From assembly GCA_002502705.1 (NCBI GenBank), contig DAQB01000072.1, forward strand, positions 35,295-46,636: a DNA stretch of 11,342 bases, read 5' to 3'. The DNA comes from Thermoplasmatales archaeon UBA582. Its GTDB lineage: Archaea; Thermoplasmatota; Thermoplasmata; Thermoplasmatales; Thermoplasmataceae. Below are positions 6,390 to 11,342 of the stretch, in pieces. Positions within the stretch are counted from its first letter, which is position 1. Each line of letters opens with the position of its first letter. The notes under the pieces were generated by a model. The model saw nothing but the letters and a program-made list of their open reading frames with translations. It did no database searches and had not been told where the DNA came from. The translations under genes were made by a program, and so were the position numbers.

Positions 6390-7744
6390 CTGATCCCTCC
6401 AAGTGAATCCGAAAGTCTCTTAATGTCATCATCCGTGGTTTTTTCCGTGACTGAGAAGAAATAAATATGTTCATCTGTTTTTCGTGGAAATGCAAATAAT
6501 GAACTTGCATCGATGCCTCCAAATATCTTATCATGTTTCAGCTTTTCCTGAAGTTTTTCGACCTCAATATCGATCCTTACTGGAACATCGGAAAAGCTCG
6601 TTCCAGTAAAAATGTCAGCATTAACATTCCCCAGCGAGGATAAAGATTTTTTCAGTTTAATGGAATTTTCAGCAGATGCCAAGGCGACCTTTCTCAGACC
6701 ATCCGGTCCGATGATTGTAAGGTATGATACCGCTGCAACTGCCATAAGAGCCTGGTTTGTGCATATGTTACTGGTAGCTTTTGCCCTCCTGATATGCTGC
6801 TCTCTTGTCTGCAGTGTCATAACGTAGCCTGTGCGGCCATTTACGTCCGTTGTCTGGCCAATGATCCTGCCTGGAGCTTTTCTTGCAAGTTCCTTCCTGA
6901 AGGTAAATATGCCCAGGTAAGGTCCACCGAAGTTCTGGTGTATTCCAAGTTGCTGGCCCTCAGCAACTGCTATATCTGCACCATATGAACCAGGAGGTCT
7001 CACTGCCCCAAGGCTCACCGGATCCACATACGCAATCAGGAGAGCTCCATTCAGCAATTCCTTTACTTTTAAGACATTCTCGTCGATAATGCCGTAAGAA
7101 TTAGGGTTTTCCACAACAACCGCAGAAACATCCTGGTTTATCTTGCTGGCAATATCGTTGAGATCTATCATTCCTGTCCTGTCATCCAGTTTGTAGGTTT
7201 GCAGAACCACATTCAGTCCGGAAGTATAGTTCTCGATTATTTTCATCTTATTTCTATAGATGTTTTCCGGAAGCAATATGACTCTCCTTTCATTCACACG
7301 GATAGCCATTCTTACAGCTTCACCAAGTGAAGTAGGCCCATCATACATCGAGGAATTCGTAACATCCATTCCAAAAAGATCTGAAATTATACTCTGGTAT
7401 TCAAATAGTGACTGGAGCATTCCCTGCGAAATTTCCGCCTGATATGGTGTGTATGCAGTCAGGAATTCTGATCGTGACAGTATAGAATCCACGGATGAGG
7501 GTATTATTCTATCATAAACGCCGCATCCTAAAAAATTACTAAAATCCTCATAATTATTCTTTGATGCTAGAAAGCCAGCCTGCCTGATCAGATCATATTC
7601 AGAATGATGTGGATCCATCCGTAAATTGCCTTTTCTTATCTTTGCTGGAATGTCTGAGAAAAGATCTTCGAAATTCTTAAAACCAAGATAATCCAACATC
7701 GCAAAGTCGTCGTCCAAGTTTGCACCTCGCCAGATATCAATCAT
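6386..7744 (-). CDS. gcvPA: Glycine dehydrogenase (decarboxylating) subunit 1
   Basis: This subunit lacks the PLP lysine and pairs with GcvPB to form the active glycine decarboxylase; together they correspond to one bacterial P-protein chain. The 452 residues show the family landmarks: DLFSDIP (27-33), FLGCGVYDR (71-79), TAYTPYQAEISQG (96-108), MYDGPTSLGEA (133-143), GQQLGIHQNFGGPYLG (263-278) and TREQHIRRAKATSNICTNQAL (323-343). The start is uncertain. The ATG at 7744 gives the usual N-terminal length but has no SD. A GAGGTG lies inside the frame, 5 bases ahead of a TTG at 7717 that would remove nine residues. The promoter lies in the 131-base gap to HTa, and gcvPB follows directly. Confidence 0.95.
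   Translation of the reverse strand: MIDIWRGANLDDDFAMLDYLGFKNFEDLFSDIPAKIRKGNLRMDPHHSEYDLIRQAGFLASKNNYEDFSNFLGCGVYDRIIPSSVDSILSRSEFLTAYTPYQAEISQGMLQSLFEYQSIISDLFGMDVTNSSMYDGPTSLGEAVRMAIRVNERRVILLPENIYRNKMKIIENYTSGLNVVLQTYKLDDRTGMIDLNDIASKINQDVSAVVVENPNSYGIIDENVLKVKELLNGALLIAYVDPVSLGAVRPPGSYGADIAVAEGQQLGIHQNFGGPYLGIFTFRKELARKAPGRIIGQTTDVNGRTGYVMTLQTREQHIRRAKATSNICTNQALMAVAAVSYLTIIGPDGLRKVALASAENSIKLKKSLSSLGNVNADIFTGTSFSDVPVRIDIEVEKLQEKLKHDKIFGGIDASSLFAFPRKTDEHIYFFSVTEKTTDDDIKRLSDSLGGIR
6392..6400 (-). promoter_or_regulatory. Ribosome binding site of gcvPB within gcvPA
   Basis: GGAGGGATC on the minus strand encodes the last Gly-Gly-Ile of GcvPA. It also closely matches the archaeal SD consensus, 6 bases ahead of the gcvPB ATG, so the codons serve both purposes. 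Confidence 0.7.
7723..7728 (-). promoter_or_regulatory. SD-like site inside the annotated gcvPA start
   Basis: GAGGTG on the minus strand lies 5 bases before an in-frame TTG (7717-7715, residue 10 of the longer form). It is a better initiation signal than anything before the ATG at 7744, so the true gcvPA start may be this TTG. Confidence 0.35.
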
Positions 7745-7794
7745 CTGGATATTTTAGTTTGCAAAGAATCCACTCAGGATATTTGAATGAATAT

Positions 7795-7804
7795 GCTTAT
7801 AAAC
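7795..7804 (-). promoter_or_regulatory. TATA box of gcvPA-gcvPB
   Basis: GTTTATAAGC on the minus strand predicts a transcript start near 7775. The leader would be about 31 bases to the ATG at 7744, or about 58 bases to the TTG at 7717. That is too short for a glycine riboswitch. Confidence 0.5.
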
Positions 7805-7809
7805 ACAAC

Positions 7810-7838
7810 AAAAATTAGTATAATTTAAAAATTAAAAA
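7810..7838 (-). terminator. T-tract terminator of the HTa gene
   Basis: Three runs of five T residues occur on the minus strand (7834-7838, 7827-7831, 7810-7814), 38-66 bases after the HTa stop. There is no GC-rich stem, as is normal for oligo-T archaeal terminators. They separate HTa from the gcvPA promoter immediately downstream. Confidence 0.5.
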
Positions 7839-7875
7839 TAATTAGAATTAAGAATTTTCAAGTCAGTTACAAAGA

Positions 7876-8145
7876 TTATTTGTATTTGACCTTGCTTGAT
7901 GCTCTGAATACGAACTTCTTCTTAGACGGGACGTCGATTATTTTTCTGGTCTGTGGGTTTCTGGCCTTTCTTGCCTGTTGCGTCTTGCGCTCAAAAATTC
8001 CAAAACCCGCTAGGTTTATCTTGGAACCCCTGTTTGCCTCCGCAACTACGTTGTCTAGGAAAGTCTTAATGACGTTCCTGGCCTGTTTCTGCGTTGTTGA
8101 CGTCTTCTTCGATACTGTCTTCGATAGTTCGCTTATTCCTACCAT
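7876..8145 (-). CDS. hta: HTa, HU-family chromatin protein of Thermoplasmatales
   Basis: A small basic DNA-binding protein that compacts the chromosome as a dimer. It takes the place of histones in this order and is thought to have been gained from bacteria. The 89 residues begin MVGISELSK and show the HU fold: two helices (about 3-38), GFGIFE at 47-52 and the arm tip RNPQT at 62-66, whose Pro64 is the residue that intercalates DNA in HU proteins. The C-terminal RASSKVKYK is also as I remember Thermoplasma HTa. The start chosen is the ATG at 8145, with GGAGGT five bases upstream. A longer frame opening at a TTG (8172) would add nine residues, run through the SD and TATA elements, and is rejected. 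Probably highly expressed, judging by its SD and terminator. Confidence 0.95.
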   Translation of the reverse strand: MVGISELSKTVSKKTSTTQKQARNVIKTFLDNVVAEANRGSKINLAGFGIFERKTQQARKARNPQTRKIIDVPSKKKFVFRASSKVKYK

Positions 8146-8150
8146 TTGGT

Positions 8151-8156
8151 ACCTCC
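8151..8156 (-). promoter_or_regulatory. Strong ribosome binding site of HTa (decides start)
   Basis: GGAGGT on the minus strand lies five bases ahead of the ATG at 8145. This is one of the clearest SD sites in the window. It implies a leadered mRNA, unlike several neighbouring genes. Confidence 0.75.
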
Positions 8157-8160
8157 AGAT

Positions 8161-8190
8161 GTATATATACAAATAAGTATTAAAATATTT
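8161..8190 (-). promoter_or_regulatory. HTa promoter region with two TATA-like elements
   Basis: TTTTAATAC (8177-8185) predicts a start near 8156, giving a 10-13 base leader that can hold the SD. The stronger-looking GTATATATAC (8161-8170) would start transcription inside the coding region, so the upstream element is the better candidate. Confidence 0.45.
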
Positions 8191-8526
8191 TGATCCAGTT
8201 TTTAATACGACTGCTGTTAGATATCATTTATCAACATTCTAAAATTTGCATAAAAATAATAACATATAATAAAACACTGTAATTCCATATGGAAACAGCG
8301 GGAATCCATAATATATAGTTGATATTCTCCATATTGATTGAGGATTAAAAAAGCACCCTGAAATTTTGAATCATAAAAATGAAGCAGATCTATGTAGCAT
8401 GCTTCATATTTCCCTTTGTAGTGGCAATTATGCTGAATGGCGATTAAATTCTGTCATCGGGTGAAGTTGACGAAAGCTTGTGCATGATCTATAATGATCG
8501 TTTTCCACTTTAGGTTCAATAAAAAG
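8191..8526. other. Intergenic region between HTa and the aminopropyltransferase gene
   Basis: No convincing gene in about 335 bases. Structured elements are a perfect palindrome TTCCATATGGAA (8283-8294), a hairpin with T tract at 8374-8407, a direct repeat ATGATC (8484-8489 and 8494-8499), and a 22-codon hydrophobic ORF at 8379-8447 without a clear SD. A small RNA on the minus strand is possible but unproven. Confidence 0.4.
8374..8407 (-). terminator. Terminator-like hairpin followed by five T
   Basis: On the minus strand, 8-base perfect arms ATGAAGCA (8407-8400) and TGCTTCAT (8386-8379) enclose 13 bases. They are followed at once by TTTTT (8378-8374), and a further TTTTTT lies at 8352-8347. 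No annotated gene is read into it. Confidence 0.4.
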
Positions 8527-8534
8527 TTTATAAA
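8527..8534 (+). promoter_or_regulatory. TATA box of the aminopropyltransferase gene
   Basis: TTTATAAA is a consensus-like, self-complementary TATA box. On the plus strand it predicts a start at about 8555, which coincides with an ATG that is out of frame with the main gene. On the minus strand it would direct a transcript towards the hairpin at 8374-8407. Confidence 0.55.
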
Positions 8535-8570
8535 GATAAAATTGTAAATACAACATGAAAATAAACCGCC

Positions 8571-9392
8571 GTGAAAATGATAGAAAATTGGTTCTCGGAG
8601 AGGTATTCAGACAATCTTCAGCTTTCCTTCAGGATTAAGGATCAGCTTCTTTCAGTCAAAACAGATTTTCAGAGGATTGATCTATTTGAGACCTACGACT
8701 TTGGCAAACTCCTGACGATAGATGGAACTGTTCAATTGACTGAATATGATGAATACATTTATCATGAAATGATAACCATGCTACCATTCTTCTCATTCAG
8801 GATAAAACCTGATTCCGCGTTAGTTATAGGAGGAGGTGATGGCGGAACTGCATCCTCGCTTCTCAAGCTTGGATTCAAGAAAGTGACAAACGTTGAAATT
8901 GATTCTCAGGTTGTTGACGTTTCAAAAGAATATTTTCCTGAAATCTCCTCTGCATTCAGTTCAGATAGATGCACCCTCATAATAGATGATGGGATCGAAT
9001 ATGTGAAAAAGACCAAGGAAAAATATGACATCATTATCGTTGACAGTACAGATCCGGAGGGACCTGCTGAGGGTCTCTTCAGCAAGAGTTTCTATTCATC
9101 CATCCATAAGGCGCTGAAGAAAGGTGGAGTTATGGTGACGCAATCAGGATCACCTTTTTACCAGCCAAAGGCACTGAAGCTTGCGACATCCGGCATAAGA
9201 TCAGTATTTTCAGAAGTCCTGACATACTGTGCATTCATTCCTACTTACCCAAGCGGCTTCTGGTCGTTCACAATTGGATCTGATCTCCCGATTTCGAGAA
9301 AGGAGAAAATAAAGCGGGGAAAATATTTCAATGAGGAGATACTGAGAGGGGCATTCCTGCTTCCTGAGTTTGTTCGTAAAATAATGTCGTGA
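8571..9392 (+). CDS. speE: Spermidine synthase family aminopropyltransferase
   Basis: Transfers the aminopropyl group of decarboxylated S-adenosylmethionine to a polyamine, usually putrescine, in the cytoplasm. The 273 residues are normal length. The N-terminal beta domain (1-60) ends in QRIDLFET and [12 protein letters not shown] lies at 64-67. The nucleotide-binding core has GGGDGG (87-92), VEID (108-111, ribose-binding Glu109) and IIDDG (137-141). VDSTDP (157-162) carries the catalytic Asp158, and PTYPSGFW (224-231) closes the active site. The acceptor amine cannot be told apart from agmatine or longer polyamines by sequence alone. The first codon could be GTG 8571 or ATG 8577; the latter matches bacterial SpeE N-termini best. 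A short out-of-frame ORF begins at 8555. The gene is tail-to-tail with a membrane protein gene, two bases apart. Confidence 0.9.
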   Translation: MKMIENWFSERYSDNLQLSFRIKDQLLSVKTDFQRIDLFETYDFGKLLTIDGTVQLTEYDEYIYHEMITMLPFFSFRIKPDSALVIGGGDGGTASSLLKLGFKKVTNVEIDSQVVDVSKEYFPEISSAFSSDRCTLIIDDGIEYVKKTKEKYDIIIVDSTDPEGPAEGLFSKSFYSSIHKALKKGGVMVTQSGSPFYQPKALKLATSGIRSVFSEVLTYCAFIPTYPSGFWSFTIGSDLPISRKEKIKRGKYFNEEILRGAFLLPEFVRKIMS

Positions 9393-9394
9393 AC

Positions 9395-9772
9395 TTATCC
9401 CTTATAGTTCCACTTTTCCTTTGCTTCCAGCAGCTTCTTCTCAAAGGTCGGACCCAGTTTATAGGCTAGTTCCTCAAGTTCCTTTATGTTTTTAATAAAA
9501 CTCTGCTTGCTGCTCCCTGAAATGATTGAATTGAATTTTCTGGCGTTTGACACTGCTTTATAGTACATATATAAGAAGAAGACCAGCCCAATGAAGCTGA
9601 CAGTGAATATCCAGTAAATCCATGGTCCGGCAGCGGCGAACGAAAGACCTGCGTTTATTAAATCCTTATTCCCGACGAGAAGATTGTTGAAAGCTATTAC
9701 AAAAACAACAATAGATACTGCTGACAGGAATACGTAGAAGTAAGACTGTAATTCCTTAAATGATACATTCAT
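9395..9772 (-). CDS. Small two-helix membrane protein, unknown function
   Basis: I do not recognise a family. From the ATG at 9772 it has 125 residues: a short amphipathic N-terminus, two membrane helices at about 12-31 and 50-71, and a cytoplasmic tail (72-125). The tail is charged and helical, with heptad-like Leu spacing around ELEELAYKLG, and could self-associate or bind a partner. The segment between the helices is uncharged apart from K and D near residues 36-37. An upstream in-frame TTG (9790) would add six residues, but the ATG is preferred: AGGG is seven bases away and a TATA-like element 29 bases away. It sits 85 bases after rdgB on the same strand, so it could be the operon's last gene, but it seems to have its own promoter. 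Confidence 0.7.
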   Translation of the reverse strand: MNVSFKELQSYFYVFLSAVSIVVFVIAFNNLLVGNKDLINAGLSFAAAGPWIYWIFTVSFIGLVFFLYMYYKAVSNARKFNSIISGSSKQSFIKNIKELEELAYKLGPTFEKKLLEAKEKWNYKG

Positions 9773-9795
9773 CGCCTTACCCTGAAACAAAAATT

Positions 9796-9806
9796 CTATT
9801 TTAAAC
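9796..9806 (-). promoter_or_regulatory. TATA-like element of the small membrane protein gene
   Basis: GTTTAAAATAG on the minus strand is centred 29 bases ahead of the ATG at 9772, giving a nearly leaderless transcript. The match is moderate. Confidence 0.35.
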
Positions 9807-9857
9807 TATGTTGTTGCTTTGATAAAAATTAATCTGATCATTCTGCCTTAGATCATA

Positions 9858-10412
9858 TCAGGACAGACTGTTATTATTCTTTAAAAATAATAAAGCATGT
9901 TTTATCGCCCTGCTCCGGTGTGAAAATTCATTTTTTTCGCTTATTTCCATATCAGCAAGCGTTTTGTTCAAGCCGTCAGGAATGAATATTGGATCAAACC
10001 CAAAGCCGTTTTCTCCGGAAGGAGTTTCCGCAATTGTCCCATTCAGGATCCCACCGAACTGCAATATTCTTCTATCAATACAGAGGGAAACAACAGTCTT
10101 GAAATACGCGCCTCTATCTTTCCCCACGAGAAGCTTAAGCAGGCCATCATTAAATATGGTCTTGCTTACAAACGATGAATACGGCCCGGGGAATCCTGAC
10201 AGCGATCGAATATAGAGCCCGGTATCCTCAAGGAAGAAATCCCCATCTATTATTTCCTTCAATGCCATGGCGCTCTTATAGGATATGCTCTCAGTAAAAT
10301 CTTCCTGTAATTCATCATATTTGAGTTTTAACCACTCTATCTGAATCCCGGCATTGTTGAAAACCTGACTGATCTCGTCAAATTTGTGTTTGTTACTCGT
10401 AACAAATTTCAA
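9858..10412 (-). CDS. rdgB: XTP/dITP pyrophosphatase (HAM1/RdgB family)
   Basis: Hydrolyses ITP, dITP and XTP to the monophosphate, keeping deaminated purines out of DNA and RNA. The 184 residues equal the family's length. The signature motifs are all present: TSNKHKFDEI (5-14) for the triphosphate, LEDTGLYI (61-68) with the catalytic acidic pair E62/D63, GFPGPYSSF (73-81), GENGFGFDPIF (133-143) for the base, and SHRSRA (164-169). The start is a TTG that overlaps the Kae1-Bud32 stop in a TTGA junction. It is supported by a strong SD eight bases upstream and by residue 1 lying directly before the first conserved strand (KFVTSN). Expression is therefore coupled to the t6A gene upstream. Confidence 0.93.
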   Translation of the reverse strand: MKFVTSNKHKFDEISQVFNNAGIQIEWLKLKYDELQEDFTESISYKSAMALKEIIDGDFFLEDTGLYIRSLSGFPGPYSSFVSKTIFNDGLLKLLVGKDRGAYFKTVVSLCIDRRILQFGGILNGTIAETPSGENGFGFDPIFIPDGLNKTLADMEISEKNEFSHRSRAIKHALLFLKNNNSLS

Positions 10413-11342
10413 ACGTATCTCCTCCTTGCATCTATTTTGTTCAGGTAATCAACCAGTTCTTTTCCCGCCGGGAAAAACAGGACATAATTTTTGACAAATC
10501 TATCCCACAGTCCATTCAATGAAGCATGCATGCCATAAAATGATTCACGGAGAAGAAATAGATCCTGGGATAGATCTTCCATCTCTGCATTCAATTTGCC
10601 CATGCTGGCGTCTATAATGCATATTTCATCCTTATCCATCAGCATTATATTTCCTGTTGTGAGGTCTCCATGTGAAATACCGGCAGCATGCATTTTTGCA
10701 ACTGTTTTTGCAAGACTCTCAATTATTCTGTCATTGTTAACTTCACTGGATAATATATCTCGCAGGCTCTCACCACTTATTCTCTCCATTGTTATTTCCA
10801 TATCTCTGAAATTAACCGAATAGATTATCGGTGTCCTTACAGAAGAGGAAAGCCTGATTTCAATTGCAGATTCATTTTTCATTCTTGCTGTCCTTAGAGA
10901 TCGGTCAAGGTTTGGTTCCCTGTAGCCCTTCTTTGGCCTTTTTTTAATAACTGCATCTCTCGTAAGATATTTTCCCAAACTGATTACAGATTCTGCCCCC
11001 ATCATTGTTACCTTGTTCCATGATGAATTTATCCATGGGGCCTCTACTTCGTCAATTCTGTATCTCTGTCTGATTCCAGTATCAAAAAGTTCATTTCTCA
11101 TGCCACTTTTATAGAGAAGATATCCGGCCCTGGCGATCATTGCACCGTTGTCCATGCAGTACTTTGGTTCCGTCAGATAGACAGTGGTACCGGTTTCCTC
11201 GCCCATCATTTTAAACATTGACCTGAGACGTTTGTTCATTGCAACACCCCCTGCAAGCAGAATTTCTTTCTTGCCAAGATAATCAAGGGCGCGTTCCGTG
11301 ATTTCAACAAGCATCGCGAACGCCGTTTCCTGAATGCTGAAA
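10409..11342 (-). CDS. kae1-bud32: Kae1-Bud32 fusion (t6A tRNA modification), C-terminal part
   Basis: The visible 310 residues are the end of a fusion of Kae1 (threonylcarbamoyl transferase) and the small kinase/ATPase Bud32. Both are KEOPS subunits making t6A37 in ANN-decoding tRNAs. The frame stays open to the right edge (FSIQETAFA before M11314), so the gene begins outside. The Kae1 end shows LLAGGVAMNKRLR and YCMDNGAMIARAG (metal-site Asp at 11150-11152). The linker holds EAPW. Bud32 starts near 11010 with the GAES motif; KKRPKKGYREPNLD follows, then the catalytic loop HGDLTTGN (Asp at 10694-10696). The kinase DFG motif is replaced by DAS (Asp at 10640-10642). The protein ends in RRRYV, typical of Bud32. 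Such fusions are known in Thermoplasma and Methanocaldococcus. It overlaps rdgB by four bases. Confidence 0.95.
   Translation of the reverse strand, partial: FSIQETAFAMLVEITERALDYLGKKEILLAGGVAMNKRLRSMFKMMGEETGTTVYLTEPKYCMDNGAMIARAGYLLYKSGMRNELFDTGIRQRYRIDEVEAPWINSSWNKVTMMGAESVISLGKYLTRDAVIKKRPKKGYREPNLDRSLRTARMKNESAIEIRLSSSVRTPIIYSVNFRDMEITMERISGESLRDILSSEVNNDRIIESLAKTVAKMHAAGISHGDLTTGNIMLMDKDEICIIDASMGKLNAEMEDLSQDLFLLRESFYGMHASLNGLWDRFVKNYVLFFPAGKELVDYLNKIDARRRYV
10418..10427 (-). promoter_or_regulatory. Ribosome binding site of rdgB within kae1-bud32 (decides TTG start)
   Basis: AAGGAGGAGA on the minus strand encodes the Arg residues of the conserved RRRYV tail. It also provides a near-consensus SD (GGAGG at 10421-10425) eight bases ahead of the TTG at 10412. 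Confidence 0.75.

Noticed and set aside
7745..7875. Glycine riboswitch ahead of gcvPA
   Set aside because: The predicted leader is only about 30-60 bases and shows no structured aptamer; the rest is the HTa T-tract region.
8146..8172. Nine-residue N-terminal extension of HTa from a TTG
   Set aside because: It would translate the SD and TATA elements, and the family begins with MVGISELSK.
7880..8176. 98-codon plus-strand frame opposite HTa
   Set aside because: It is a mirror of the HTa coding sequence; HTa is a clear family match with an SD and promoter.
8283..8294. Palindrome TTCCATATGGAA as a regulator site
   Set aside because: More than 135 bases from the HTa start and further from speE; a single palindrome with no repeat nearby.
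1..11342. tRNA, rRNA, CRISPR array, insertion sequence or attachment site
   Set aside because: I found no cloverleaf, repeat-spacer pattern, transposase or flanking repeats by reading the intergenic regions.

Overview
The window looks like a chromosomal segment of a Thermoplasmatales archaeon (relatives of Thermoplasma, Ferroplasma, Picrophilus, Cuniculiplasma). The diagnostic genes are HTa, the bacterial HU-type chromatin protein that replaces histones in this order, a Kae1-Bud32 fusion, an RPA/RPAP pair, and a glycine decarboxylase P-protein split into two subunits. Many TATA-like boxes lie about 25-30 bases ahead of start codons, which suggests leaderless or short-leader mRNAs. Genes inside operons overlap by 4 bases and use Shine-Dalgarno (SD) sites located in the previous gene. 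The genus cannot be fixed from sequence reading alone.

Layout. 1-428 (-): N-terminal part of an MFS transporter that runs off the left edge. 597-3120 (+): a three-gene operon with a YbjN/CesT-fold-like small protein, a three-OB-fold RPA with a zinc finger, and an RPA-associated protein with a C-terminal winged helix. 3133-3648 (-): a hemerythrin-like diiron protein whose promoter and start codon are embedded in two inverted repeats. 3921-4658 (-): an unrecognised exported, cysteine-containing, sequon-rich protein. 4968-7744 (-): gcvPA-gcvPB. 7876-8145 (-): HTa. 8571-9392 (+): a spermidine synthase family aminopropyltransferase. 9395-9772 (-): a small two-helix membrane protein. 9858-11342 (-): the C-terminal part of Kae1-Bud32 followed by a translationally coupled HAM1/RdgB nucleotide pyrophosphatase.

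How it fits together. Most of the window is housekeeping: ssDNA protection (RPA operon), one-carbon/glycine metabolism (GcvPA and GcvPB make the decarboxylase; gcvT and gcvH are not here), chromatin (HTa), polyamine synthesis, tRNA t6A modification (Kae1-Bud32) and nucleotide-pool sanitation (RdgB). I see no mobile element, CRISPR array, tRNA or rRNA. No complete new multi-gene system is evident. The points most worth following up are the YbjN-like protein locked into the RPA operon, the repeat-dense hemerythrin control region, the glycoprotein-like exported protein, and the 8.15-8.58 kb intergenic region, which has a terminator-like hairpin and a possible leaderless upstream ORF ahead of the aminopropyltransferase.
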